Assembly (NCBI RefSeq): GCF_963668475.1
Contig: NZ_OY764544.1
Span: 3,657,986-3,721,985, forward strand
Direction of reading: 5' to 3'
Length of the DNA stretch: 64,000 nt
Origin: an uncultured Methanospirillum sp.
GTDB lineage: Archaea > Halobacteriota > Methanomicrobia > Methanomicrobiales > Methanospirillaceae
Of this stretch, positions 46,235 to 55,593 are shown one piece after another. The notes under the pieces are model-generated. The model saw nothing but the letters and a program-made list of their open reading frames with translations, was not told the DNA's origin and did not search any database. Each line of letters starts with the position of its first letter. Positions within the stretch are counted from its first letter, which is position 1. The position numbers and the translations under genes are program-made.

Positions 46235-47125
46235 TTAATTTTCGAGATTATCCCATTGGATGATGCTGATCGTAACCTGGGATTTCCACAAAAGGGTTCC
46301 ATCCTCCATTATAAATTTCGTTTGAACCCATTTTTTTACAAATTCTTCTTTTCCCGGATAGTCTATCTTACACCGATGTAGTAATTGTAATACTGCAGAA
46401 TCTAATGAATTATACCGTTCTACAAATTCCTGTCGAATATTAAGAATATCCGGATAAATTTTCATTTCACTTAAAACATGGTATAACAGATCACTTTTGG
46501 GCCCAGGACAATATCCATGGCCACAGGTATTATTGCAAATCCCCATCATCATCTGATCCCATGATGATAATCCGGAAAACCAGATCAGGTATATCTTTCC
46601 CCTGGATACAGAGATCATTTTTCTAATACTCTTATTAATTTCTGGCATTCCAAGGGAAAAACAGGCGATGACATGATCATACAATTCACCAGTTTGTTCT
46701 GCTTCGAAGTTTTCCCACATCTCCCGAATGATAGAAATGTTTAAAGTTTGGTCTTTTTGGATCTTTTCAGTCAGGATTGCAGACATTCCTTCAGCAGGTT
46801 CTACCACAGTAACAAATGCACCTTGACGGGCAAGAGGTATTGCTATAGTTCCCGGCCCTCCTCCAATATCAAGAACCCTATCCCCGGGTTTAATCCGTAT
46901 CTGTTCAAAAATTGGATTGTAAAAACTGATTTGGCTCTGAATTTTATTAGAAAATTCTCTTGCTTTCTCTCTTGATGACCAGAAATTAGCAAATTCGTTA
47001 TTTTCCTGGCACTTCAAGTTTTGGATTAATTGTCCCTTCCAAAGATCTGCCCAATATTTCAGGGATTTATGAGAAATTTGAAGTTCATCAGATGTTCCTG
47101 GATTCATATAATTCATAATCTTCAC
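46235..47125 (-). CDS. Class I SAM-dependent methyltransferase, type B
   Basis: A 296-residue methyltransferase with motif I VLDIGGGPGTIAIPLARQG, loop VVEPAEGM, REMWENFEAEQ, VIACFSLGM, YLIWFSGLSSW and PKSDLLYHVLSEMKIYPDI. It is nearest to the 22320-23240 protein by these blocks. It is divergent from the dockerin-like binding protein at 47266 with a shared dyad in the gap. A TATA-like TATAAATTATATG about 25-35 bases before its ATG points to a short leader. Confidence 0.87.
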   Translation of the reverse strand: MKIMNYMNPGTSDELQISHKSLKYWADLWKGQLIQNLKCQENNEFANFWSSREKAREFSNKIQSQISFYNPIFEQIRIKPGDRVLDIGGGPGTIAIPLARQGAFVTVVEPAEGMSAILTEKIQKDQTLNISIIREMWENFEAEQTGELYDHVIACFSLGMPEINKSIRKMISVSRGKIYLIWFSGLSSWDQMMMGICNNTCGHGYCPGPKSDLLYHVLSEMKIYPDILNIRQEFVERYNSLDSAVLQLLHRCKIDYPGKEEFVKKWVQTKFIMEDGTLLWKSQVTISIIQWDNLEN

Positions 47126-47160
47126 TCAAAAAAATTGCCAAACCATGTGCATATAATTTA

Positions 47161-47179
47161 TACAATAATTTATGCCGTA
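47161..47179. promoter_or_regulatory. Candidate operator, TAC-N13-GTA dyad
   Basis: TTATAC, 13 bases, GTAGGA, between the divergent methyltransferase and binding-protein genes. The right arm matches the regional pattern less well, but on the minus strand the GTA arm overlaps the methyltransferase TATA box. Confidence 0.42.
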
Positions 47180-47265
47180 GGACAAATTTATTTTATCCCA
47201 ATTTAAATTGATATAAGATCATAAATGTGATGTTGATGATTTTTTAGCATCTCATTGTGGTTTGG

Positions 47266-48537
47266 ATGATACGAATGCGTTTCGAATTTGGCTTAATATT
47301 ATTCTTAGTTTGTGCTTGCATTGCATGTTCACCGGCCTCAGGGTATGAATTTACCTTAAGTGTATATGGAAATGCAAACATGGATGATATCATAGATGGA
47401 AGTGATCTGACCTATTTACAGGGTATCATCGATGGAACCAAAGAAAAAACAAAATTTGCTGATGTTAATAATGACGGCCCTATAAATGAAGCTGATGTAA
47501 AATTACTTCAGGCAATTTTAGATGGAAATGCTAAACAGATGACCGTTGTGGATAATAAAAACGTCACAGTCACTGTTAATACTCCTGTAACTCATGTTGT
47601 TGACACCTTTTTAGGCTCAATACGTCCGGTTATACAGCTGGATGCTGTCAATTCACTTGTTGGTGTATGTACAATTTCAAATCAGAGTAAGGATGTCATG
47701 ATGGAAGCTCATCCTGAAATCTATAAGATTCCAACAGTTGGTACTAGCCAGGAACCATCTCCGGAAGGCATTCTTTCCCTGAAACCTGACGCTATGTACG
47801 GGGGATTTTTTACTACTAAAGAAATTGCCCAGGGTCTTGTTCAGAATACAAAGATACCATTTATCTATGCTGCTCCTCTTGAGGTAGCTTCTTTTGACCA
47901 TGATGATGGAGCATATGAGACATGGAGGCTTATCGGACTCTTACAGGGTAGTGATACCCAGAAGAGGGCTGAAGAACTGATAAAATACAGTGATGACAAG
48001 ATTAATAGTATCGAAAAAGTAACCTCCACAATCGCAGACAAGGATAAGCCCCGGGTATATCTTGCCTGCCTAGCTTCCCCAACACAAACGGCAACATTTT
48101 ATCAGCCTATTGACATCGCTGGGGGTATTAATGTAGCCAAAGATCTACCCGCCGGTTCTGCAGGATGGGGGGGCGTGGATGTATCCAAGGAGCAGATTGT
48201 CAAATGGAACCCTGATATCATTCTCGTTCATGCCGGAACAAAAAAAGATGACGGAACACACGGAAGTATAGACGGGATTTTATCAGATCCAGCATTGCAA
48301 TCAGTAAAAGCTGTTAAAAATAAACAGGTCTACGGAACAAAAGGATGGGCTACCGGATGGGATCCAGCAACCGGACTGTGTGAATGCTTATATCTTGCAA
48401 AGATATTCCATCCAGATGCATTCAAGAATCTGGATGTAGAATCAGAGTGTAATGACATATTGAAAGAATTCTATGGGGTTTCTGGATTATACGACTGGAT
48501 GCTGAAAAACTGTGGAACATATGTTACCTGGAAATAA
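47266..48537 (+). CDS. Dockerin-like domain fused to metal-chelate binding protein (PF01497 family)
   Basis: An exported protein of about 423 residues. A signal segment (GLILFLVCACIACSPASG) is followed by two calcium-loop motifs; numbering from the GTG at 47257 they are N39-x-N41-x-D43-x3-D47-x2-D50 and D69-x-N71-x-D73-x3-N77-x2-D80. The binding domain starts near residue 95 (MTVVDNKNVTVTVNTPVTHVV). The layout matches 34201-35481. GTG 47257, ATG 47266 and ATG 47275 are all possible starts. It leads a rightward operon with a FecCD permease and ATPase. Confidence 0.87.
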   Translation: MIRMRFEFGLILFLVCACIACSPASGYEFTLSVYGNANMDDIIDGSDLTYLQGIIDGTKEKTKFADVNNDGPINEADVKLLQAILDGNAKQMTVVDNKNVTVTVNTPVTHVVDTFLGSIRPVIQLDAVNSLVGVCTISNQSKDVMMEAHPEIYKIPTVGTSQEPSPEGILSLKPDAMYGGFFTTKEIAQGLVQNTKIPFIYAAPLEVASFDHDDGAYETWRLIGLLQGSDTQKRAEELIKYSDDKINSIEKVTSTIADKDKPRVYLACLASPTQTATFYQPIDIAGGINVAKDLPAGSAGWGGVDVSKEQIVKWNPDIILVHAGTKKDDGTHGSIDGILSDPALQSVKAVKNKQVYGTKGWATGWDPATGLCECLYLAKIFHPDAFKNLDVESECNDILKEFYGVSGLYDWMLKNCGTYVTWK

Positions 48538-48566
48538 TCCGGTCCTCCTTTTTTTCGGTATATGTC

Positions 48567-49628
48567 ATGAATCCAACAATTAATGAAGTTGAGACTGAAT
48601 ACCAGACATTTATTGGTCGAAAAATTCTCTATATTCTGTTTCTCATTGTTCTTCTCATTGCGTTGATAGGAATTGCGACAAACATGGGAATTATCGATCT
48701 CTCAATATGGGAAGTATATTCGGTAATATTACACCGTTTTTTCCCTCAATTTTTACCACAACCAGATGAACTTGTTGAGCAGGTTGTCTGGAACATCAGA
48801 CTTGCGAGGATACTGTTTGGAATTCTTGCCGGAATGGGTCTTGGTATTGCAGGAGCAGTAATGCAGGTAGTATTGAAAAATCCGCTTGCAAGTCCTTACA
48901 CACTTGGAATATCCTCAGCAGCCGGATTTGGTGCAGCTCTTGCCATAATCTTGGGATGGGGATTTCTGGGTAATTTTTTAATTGCAGGCAATGCATTTGT
49001 ATTCTCATTTCTCTCCTCGATGATCATTGTTGGAATGGCTAAACATCGGGGAGCAACTCCGGAGATTATGATACTTACCGGAATAACCCTGATGTATTTT
49101 TTTTCAGCATCCGTAACCCTGCTTGAGTACTTTGCTGATCCTGAAGCTGTTAAAGGTGTAGTATTCTGGATGGTTGGGAGCATGGGGCGTGCCTCATGGG
49201 ACAAACTGTTTGTTCTTTCTTCAGTCCTAGCTGTTTGTCTTCCGTTGCTCATCTGGAAATCATGGGATTACAACATCATTTGTTCTGGTGATGAGACTGC
49301 AAAAAGCCTGGGGATTAATGTTAACAGAGTTCGGACCCTGTCTATGGTGATAACCAGCCTTATGGTTGCAAGTATTGTCTCATTTACCGGAACCATTGGA
49401 TTTATTGGATTAGTTGCACCCCACATTGCCCGGATGGTAATTGGAGGAGATAACACCTATGTTCTTCCTTGTTCTGCTCTTATCGGAGGTTTACTTCTTG
49501 CAGGAGCAGATGTAGTGGCTCAAAATATTATACCTCCTATAATACTTCCAATTGGGGCTATCACAGCTTTTATGGGAATACCACTGTTTCTGTATCTCAT
49601 TATGAGGAGACGGAAGGGGTATTGGTAA
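48567..49628 (+). CDS. FecCD-family metal-chelate permease
   Basis: A 353-residue permease with the blocks IRLARILFGILAGMGLGIAGA, LKNPLASPYTLGISSAAGFGA, GDETAKSLGINVNRVR and IGFIGLVAPHIARMVIGGDNT. It follows the dockerin-like binding-protein gene by 29 bases and precedes the ATPase gene, so this is a complete import operon. It is similar to the permeases at 32956 and 60502. Confidence 0.92.
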   Translation: MNPTINEVETEYQTFIGRKILYILFLIVLLIALIGIATNMGIIDLSIWEVYSVILHRFFPQFLPQPDELVEQVVWNIRLARILFGILAGMGLGIAGAVMQVVLKNPLASPYTLGISSAAGFGAALAIILGWGFLGNFLIAGNAFVFSFLSSMIIVGMAKHRGATPEIMILTGITLMYFFSASVTLLEYFADPEAVKGVVFWMVGSMGRASWDKLFVLSSVLAVCLPLLIWKSWDYNIICSGDETAKSLGINVNRVRTLSMVITSLMVASIVSFTGTIGFIGLVAPHIARMVIGGDNTYVLPCSALIGGLLLAGADVVAQNIIPPIILPIGAITAFMGIPLFLYLIMRRRKGYW

Positions 49629-49664
49629 ATGAGTTCTATTCTGCTCAGTGGAGCACGATAAATC

Positions 49665-50438
49665 ATGATATTGGCAATGAACAACATTATTTTCAGGTAT
49701 TCAAATTCGACGATTCTAAATGATGTAACTTTAGAATTGAACCAATCAGAAATATTTGGAATAATTGGTCCAAATGGAGCAGGAAAATCAACATTGATCA
49801 GGTGTATTAACCGGATTCTCTTTCCTCAAAGCGGGGATATCAGAATCGGCGGAACTGATGTTAAAACGATGGATCAGATGGACATTGCACGCAATATCGG
49901 ATATGTACCTCAAAATTCAACAAACCCTTTTCCTGCCACTGTGTTTGATACAATTCTTATGGGCAGAAGACCGCATGGCGGATGGAGAAGTAGTAAAAGT
50001 GATGTGAAAAAGGCCCTTGACATTTTGGATATTGTGGGCATCACTGATCTTGCAATGAGAGATTTTACAGAGCTGAGTGGAGGTCAACAACAAAAGGTGG
50101 TTCTTGCTCGTGCTCTTGCACAGGATTCACAAATTCTTCTTTTAGATGAACCGACATCAAATCTTGATATCAGACAACAACTAGAAACCATGGAAATAGT
50201 TCATTCACTTGTGAAAAGGGAAAAAATTTCCGCGATAATGGCTATCCATGATCTGAATCTTGCTGCAAGATATGCAGATCGAATTCTCATGCTCAAAAAT
50301 GGAATGGTTTTCCAGATTGGAGAGCCGTTTTCGGTATTAACCCCGGATAGTATCAGAGAGGTCTACGGAGTAGAATCGGTTGTACGTGAAGAAGATGGGA
50401 GACCATATATAATCCCTAAATGTGCATCCATCACTTAA
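49665..50438 (+). CDS. FecE/BtuD-type metal-chelate ABC ATPase
   Basis: A 257-residue ATPase with Walker A GPNGAGKST, signature LSGGQQQKVVLARAL and Walker B ILLLDEPTSNLDIRQQ. The tail VYGVESVVREEDGRPYIIP is the usual BtuD/FecE ending. The first ATG at 49665 lies 36 bases after the permease stop; a second ATG four codons on (MNNIIFRYS) is also likely. It completes the import operon that begins at 47266. Confidence 0.92.
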   Translation: MILAMNNIIFRYSNSTILNDVTLELNQSEIFGIIGPNGAGKSTLIRCINRILFPQSGDIRIGGTDVKTMDQMDIARNIGYVPQNSTNPFPATVFDTILMGRRPHGGWRSSKSDVKKALDILDIVGITDLAMRDFTELSGGQQQKVVLARALAQDSQILLLDEPTSNLDIRQQLETMEIVHSLVKREKISAIMAIHDLNLAARYADRILMLKNGMVFQIGEPFSVLTPDSIREVYGVESVVREEDGRPYIIPKCASIT

Positions 50439-50469
50439 TCCCGGCTATATTCTGATACATAGTCTAATA

Positions 50470-51150
50470 TTATTTTTTACCAGCAAATACTGCTGATATT
50501 TCATACCGGTAAGGAATCATGACTGTTGAAAACCCTGTCTCTTTCAGTGCTTGAATAAATGAATCAAGAGTTTCCATTTCTGGAAGATTCTGATTTCGTG
50601 AGGCAGCCATATGGTTTCTTGCTTCTTGATCAACTCCATGTACAATCATTCTTTCTAGCCATCGTGCAGTATAGATATCTTCTTCCACCTGAGATGAACA
50701 TCTGATAATATCTCCACAGATAAAGATACCCCCTTGTTTTAATGACTGAAATATCCGATCTAATGTCTTTCTGCGATCTGCCCTGGGAATATGATGAAGA
50801 CACAGAGTTGTAAAGATGACATCATATGCCGGTTCAGGCCATTCATCGCGAATATCCTGCTCATGAATCTGAACATCATGCAAATTAGACTTTGCCTTTG
50901 CATAATATATCATTTCAGGAGAATGATCAACTCCCGATATTATTGCATCAGGACGTTCTTTTTGGATAAGACTTGTTGCATATCCTGTCCCTGATCCAAG
51001 TTCCAGTATTGATACCGGGCCAGATGGGATGAGATACAGGCATGTATCGAAAAAGAGAGAATGACCTGGAAGGATTATTGGAATCCGTGTATCATATTCT
51101 GCTGCCATTGCTCGGTAGTGTTCAGAATCATAAGAAAGGTTTTCGTTCAT
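50470..51150 (-). CDS. Class I SAM-dependent methyltransferase, type C
   Basis: A 226-residue methyltransferase that differs from the other two types: motif I ILELGSGTGYATSLIQ, loop GVDHSPEM, then DVIFTTLCLHHIPRADRRKTLDRI and GGIFICGDIIRC. The CLHHI block is the common motif IV/V region of methyltransferase type 11/25 domains. It is convergent with the ATPase gene at 49665 and has no partner on its own strand. The substrate is unknown. Confidence 0.86.
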   Translation of the reverse strand: MNENLSYDSEHYRAMAAEYDTRIPIILPGHSLFFDTCLYLIPSGPVSILELGSGTGYATSLIQKERPDAIISGVDHSPEMIYYAKAKSNLHDVQIHEQDIRDEWPEPAYDVIFTTLCLHHIPRADRRKTLDRIFQSLKQGGIFICGDIIRCSSQVEEDIYTARWLERMIVHGVDQEARNHMAASRNQNLPEMETLDSFIQALKETGFSTVMIPYRYEISAVFAGKK

Positions 51151-51623
51151 AACTAAATATTACTTGAATATAATCTCACATCAAATGATCGAATTGGAAT
51201 ACATTGAACAGTAATTTCAGAATCTGCTTAGTGATAATAGTTATTGAGCCAGGGTGATAGAAAAATATGGCTAATATTGCATTTTCATAGAAGGACGCTA
51301 TGCCATTATTCTGGGCTCATCCGACCAATATGATGGATTCATTTTTATCAATCATATCATAGCCTTCAGAAAACGATATTATGGCTTTTTTTAAAGAAAG
51401 GGTTACATAAATTCGATTTTACAACAGGTACAAGATATTTGTTATAAATATCCGGTATTTTAGAAAAATAGGCTATTAAATAGTTCCTTTTTTTAGGGGA
51501 AATGGATCTTCAAGCTGTACTTTCTGAAATCAGGCAAATAGGGGTGCTTTTTATCTAAAATCAAACTATAACATTTAGATTGCTTTATCCTGCATATTGA
51601 TGCCTTTTTTTATTTCTATCCGA
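51151..51623. other. 473-base intergenic region without a gene
   Basis: An A/T-rich gap between the type C methyltransferase start and the end of the chelatase gene. T-rich runs near 51490-51497 and 51603-51610 may serve termination for other strands. I see no gene, RNA or clear repeat. Confidence 0.55.
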
Positions 51624-54600
51624 TTATTTCGGTTTATTTCCAACCTTTTTATGCGAAACATTCTCTCTCCAGCTTTTGATATCATTCATGGTGTACACAT
51701 CAATCGATCCACCCTGAACCTGACCTCCGGAGCCATCCATCCGGTCTTCCATCAACCCTTCTGTCATCAGGTACGACTCTTTTACCCCTTCTATTACGTC
51801 AGGGTCAGCCTGCCAGACTCCTCGCTGATGGGCCTCAAGGAGTCGTCTGCCGATCTCTTCCATGGCATACGGATTATTCTCTTCAAAGAACTTCCTGTTC
51901 TCCTCATCGAGCAGAAACGTCCTGGCAATATCATCAAATACCCAGTCATCAACCTGACCGGTTGTTGCATCCCATCCATACACTCTCCCAATTCTTCGTG
52001 AGAGTTCACTGGCTCCGGCATAACCATGCTCTTTGAGTCCATCGATATATTTGGGATTGAGAAGTTTTGTTCTAACTACCCGGGTCACCTCTTCTGCAAG
52101 AGTCCTGACCTCTACAGAATCAGGATCACGGGTATCACCATAATAGGTTGCAATTTTATGGCCTTGCACCGTTTCTGCAGCAATGGTCATCCCCCCATGT
52201 GTCCCGAAGTAACAGCAGCATCCCAGCAGATCGTACTCATCGGTTGCAGTCTTATTGAAGGTCACATCAACGGTCTTGAGCTGTTCGATGAGATTATCAT
52301 GGGCTGATTCTCCATATCTGTCCCGGCCATAGGCATACCCGTTCCATGAGATGTAGATATCAGCAAGTTCAGACTCATCTTTCCAGGCAGAAGCATAGAG
52401 TGCAAGATTTACCCCCATCCCGTACGTTCCGGCCCGGCTTCCAAAGATCCGGCTCTCCGGTCTGCTACCAGATTCATCAGATCTGACATTCTGGTGCTTT
52501 CTGACATAATTCAGATCATCAGGCTCAGGCAGTGCAGCAACCATACAGACCGCATCATCAAGCAGTTCGATACAGTTATAAAAACAGTCACGAAGGATGC
52601 CAGAGGCCCTGATTGAGATATCGATCCTCGGCCTGTTCAGGGTTTCTAATGACAGCGGACGAATTCCAGTAACCCGTCCATGACGCCAGACTGGCTCGAC
52701 CCCAAGCAGGTGCATGAGTTTTCCAAGCGTCTCACCATCAGACCACATAATATCAGAAGCCATCCAGTATACCGCGATCGTCTCAGGGTATCTCCCTTCT
52801 TCATCAAGGAATTTTTTCAAAAGAACTTCAGCAAGCTTTCTGCCAACCCTGAAAGCAGCCTCGGTCGGAACTGAAAATGGATCCAGACTATAGAAATTTC
52901 TCCCGGTCGGGAGGATGTCGGTCTTACCTCTGCTGATAAGACCTGATGGTCCGGGCTTTATGTATTCGGCATTCAATCCCCTGAGCAACGCAGTTTTCTC
53001 ATCTGAAGCCTCAATTGCTGTTGAAATGTCTAAAATTCTGTTTGTTACAGATTCAAGGAGCGGGCTTGCAGGATTTTTTAGACGTTCACCAAGAGCAGAT
53101 ACTGCTGCATCTTCGGGTGATAGCCCGGAGAGAAGAGCATGAACAAATCTCTTTCCTGCTTCATCAAGCATTTTAAGGAGAGCCAGTTCGCCAGCTTTTG
53201 GAACCAGATCAAGACCCATCAGATCAACGATGAGTTTTCGAAGGTCCCCATTAAACCTGAGCAACCCGCCAATGTATGCAGACTTCTTCTCACCCGAAGG
53301 GATCTGACCGAAGATATGCATGCCTTCAGGTATCTGGCTGTTATAGATCCGCGTTAGGGATTCATGAGCAGCCTCTATCACCTCTGTCATCCCTCCTCCT
53401 TCAGCTTTGATCTGCTCGAGACGGATCTCAGAATCCAGCCTGTTTTTCGTGATGAGATCGATGATCACATGCTCAAGTGCATGTGCATGAGCAGGATCAG
53501 AGAGGGCTATCCGGTTGTACTCATCAATTCTGTCAGCAAGTTCAGCGAGTTCTCCGTATAATCCACTTTCACTCATCAGAGACTGCATATGACCAATCAG
53601 GGTAGCTGGCGTTCTTCGCTTTGCAATGGTTCCTTCAGGTGGATTATCGGTGTTGTAGATATAGAGAAGAGGAACCGGCCTCAGAACTGCTGCTGGTATG
53701 CAGCATGAGGAGAGGGCTGCTGATTTACCAGGCAGAAACTCCAGCGTTCCATGAGTGCCAACATGAACAAGCACATCTGCACCAAAGATATCTGTCAGAT
53801 ATCGGTATGTTGCAAAATAATGATACGGTGGTGGGATTTCAGGATCATGCAGAATTTTACAGACCTGCCCATCGCATCGGGCTCCGACACACCCTCGTTT
53901 GGGTTGTGTGCATATAGCAGCGTTTCCATAACGAATACCGGTAATAACCATTGAAGCATGGTATACCATTCCGGGAGGAACTCCATCCTTTTCTTCTCCA
54001 GGTGGCTTTCCCCAGGTTTCTACCAATTGATCTTTGAGTGATCCTGGCAATTCGTCAAACCAGGGCAGATACGTATCTGGGCCAATGAGATCAAGTGCTC
54101 CGCCTTTTGCAACAATCTCTTCAACCGAGGTCCATCTGAACTCAGATAGCGCCTTTTTTTGAAGAATTGTATCAATAAGTTCTTTTCCGTTTACCGGAAC
54201 CTCTACATCATATCCTGCATCTTTGAGATCAGAGAGGATACGGGCTACCGATTCCAGAGCATCAAGATGTGCAGCAGTCCCTACAGTTGCTTCAATAGAA
54301 GAACAGGGAGCATTGTTAAGAATAAACGCGATCTTACGGTCCTGGGGTTTCTTTCGCTTGAGTGCCATCCACCGGGTGATAAACATTGAGAGGTCCTCCA
54401 TCCGGTCAGGTATTGATTCATGCCATTCTGTCTGACCAAATGAGGGTTCTTGAGTTGATCTGGTTCCAATCGGGATCATTGCAGTCATACCCATAAATTC
54501 TGGAACCACAATCGCCCAGCCGATCTCGGAGGCTGTCAGACCAGAACTTTCAGAAAGCCACTCATCATGAGTTCGGTTATAAATGATAAGCGGATGAATA

Positions 54601-55364
54601 ACCGGAACATTGAGAACAGAAAAAATTTTTACTGTTTCCTGGGGATTTTTTGAGATCGTGACAGACTGGAGATTGACAAGAATATCAACATCACGGCAAT
54701 AGTCCCTGATAACCTCATCGCCAGGACGTGCACCAAGATCCACATCCCCGGTTCCGATACAGAAGGCCGCGATTACATCATGGTTCTGTTCAAGGCGCCT
54801 GATTAAATCATCAATAACCTGGAGATCGCGATTCGCCCAGTATAATCGATAAAACAGAATCCCAATGAGACTATTATGTCTTTTCCCTCGCCATGAAAAG
54901 TATTCTTTAGGATCAGTAAAGATCCCATCGGCATCAGGATGGTAGATACCATCCCAGGCGGTGGGCTTTGGAGGATCATACGATAGTGATTCATGAAAAA
55001 GTTCAGACCTAAGATACCTGATCATGGAATCCAGGTTTTCAGCTCCTCCGTACACATAATATGCACTGGCAGTCGCGGCTACTTTGGTTGAAACCGTAGC
55101 AACTGCCAATCCTTCCTGATCATATCCGAACGGAACAATGGGAGTGGTTGCTGGAATCTGTGGTATGATCTCATCCCAGATAACATCCTGGGAAGGATGA
55201 ATTAACACGAGATCTGCATTCTTCAGATCCTCTATCGCCATAATTCGTGTCTTTTCGTCCCGTACCGATGTGCTTGTAAAAAATGCATGCTCGATCCTCT
55301 GCCCTTCACATGCCTGGTTCAGAAGCGGTAATTCACCGCCCCACACGACTCCGCTTATCTTCAT
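51624..55364 (-). CDS. CobN/ChlH-type chelatase large subunit
   Basis: A 1246-residue protein of the CobN/BchH family, the porphyrin- or corrin-binding subunit of ATP-dependent metal chelatases. The N-terminal lobe (about 1-200) is followed by the conserved core with ATYRYLTDIFGADVLVHVGTHGTLEFLPGKS (blocks DIFGADVLVHVGTHG and LEFLPGKS), GTIAKRRTPATLIGHM and the C-terminal MGVNLALYASAWKDE and GTHGGMTIAAE regions. The length fits cobalt chelatase CobN (about 1250). The AAA/vWA partner is divergent at 55594. The metal and the tetrapyrrole are not decided by sequence; cobalt into a corrin, or another metal in a scavenged tetrapyrrole, are options. Confidence 0.92.
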   Translation of the reverse strand: MKISGVVWGGELPLLNQACEGQRIEHAFFTSTSVRDEKTRIMAIEDLKNADLVLIHPSQDVIWDEIIPQIPATTPIVPFGYDQEGLAVATVSTKVAATASAYYVYGGAENLDSMIRYLRSELFHESLSYDPPKPTAWDGIYHPDADGIFTDPKEYFSWRGKRHNSLIGILFYRLYWANRDLQVIDDLIRRLEQNHDVIAAFCIGTGDVDLGARPGDEVIRDYCRDVDILVNLQSVTISKNPQETVKIFSVLNVPVIHPLIIYNRTHDEWLSESSGLTASEIGWAIVVPEFMGMTAMIPIGTRSTQEPSFGQTEWHESIPDRMEDLSMFITRWMALKRKKPQDRKIAFILNNAPCSSIEATVGTAAHLDALESVARILSDLKDAGYDVEVPVNGKELIDTILQKKALSEFRWTSVEEIVAKGGALDLIGPDTYLPWFDELPGSLKDQLVETWGKPPGEEKDGVPPGMVYHASMVITGIRYGNAAICTQPKRGCVGARCDGQVCKILHDPEIPPPYHYFATYRYLTDIFGADVLVHVGTHGTLEFLPGKSAALSSCCIPAAVLRPVPLLYIYNTDNPPEGTIAKRRTPATLIGHMQSLMSESGLYGELAELADRIDEYNRIALSDPAHAHALEHVIIDLITKNRLDSEIRLEQIKAEGGGMTEVIEAAHESLTRIYNSQIPEGMHIFGQIPSGEKKSAYIGGLLRFNGDLRKLIVDLMGLDLVPKAGELALLKMLDEAGKRFVHALLSGLSPEDAAVSALGERLKNPASPLLESVTNRILDISTAIEASDEKTALLRGLNAEYIKPGPSGLISRGKTDILPTGRNFYSLDPFSVPTEAAFRVGRKLAEVLLKKFLDEEGRYPETIAVYWMASDIMWSDGETLGKLMHLLGVEPVWRHGRVTGIRPLSLETLNRPRIDISIRASGILRDCFYNCIELLDDAVCMVAALPEPDDLNYVRKHQNVRSDESGSRPESRIFGSRAGTYGMGVNLALYASAWKDESELADIYISWNGYAYGRDRYGESAHDNLIEQLKTVDVTFNKTATDEYDLLGCCCYFGTHGGMTIAAETVQGHKIATYYGDTRDPDSVEVRTLAEEVTRVVRTKLLNPKYIDGLKEHGYAGASELSRRIGRVYGWDATTGQVDDWVFDDIARTFLLDEENRKFFEENNPYAMEEIGRRLLEAHQRGVWQADPDVIEGVKESYLMTEGLMEDRMDGSGGQVQGGSIDVYTMNDIKSWRENVSHKKVGNKPK

Positions 55365-55490
55365 GTATGCTCCACGATGCTTCAGTGCCGGTATGACATG
55401 AGGCTCAGTTTCACCTCGTCAGTTTCCATTGCCGATTTCTTCTACCTGAATAGATCATTAGCATAAACATGTAATAAAACAATAGATAGT

Positions 55491-55527
55491 ATCATACAAA
55501 AATCCGATTCATCTTATTCAGTATGAT
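55491..55527. promoter_or_regulatory. Inverted repeat in the chelatase divergent promoter
   Basis: ATCATAC, 23 bases, GTATGAT, a perfect 7-base dyad between the CobN-like and ChlI-ChlD-like genes. It has a different spacer from the regional TAC-N13-GTA dyad, but the half-site core is similar. Confidence 0.4.
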
Positions 55528-55593
55528 GAAATCATAATTGCCACGTGGATCATTGTAAGAAGATAACCTGAATAATCACGGTGAAATCTCCAT

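Noticed and set aside
51624..55364. A definite cobalt-chelatase name for the CobN-like gene
   Set aside because: The family also includes magnesium and other chelatases, and nothing in the window fixes metal or tetrapyrrole.
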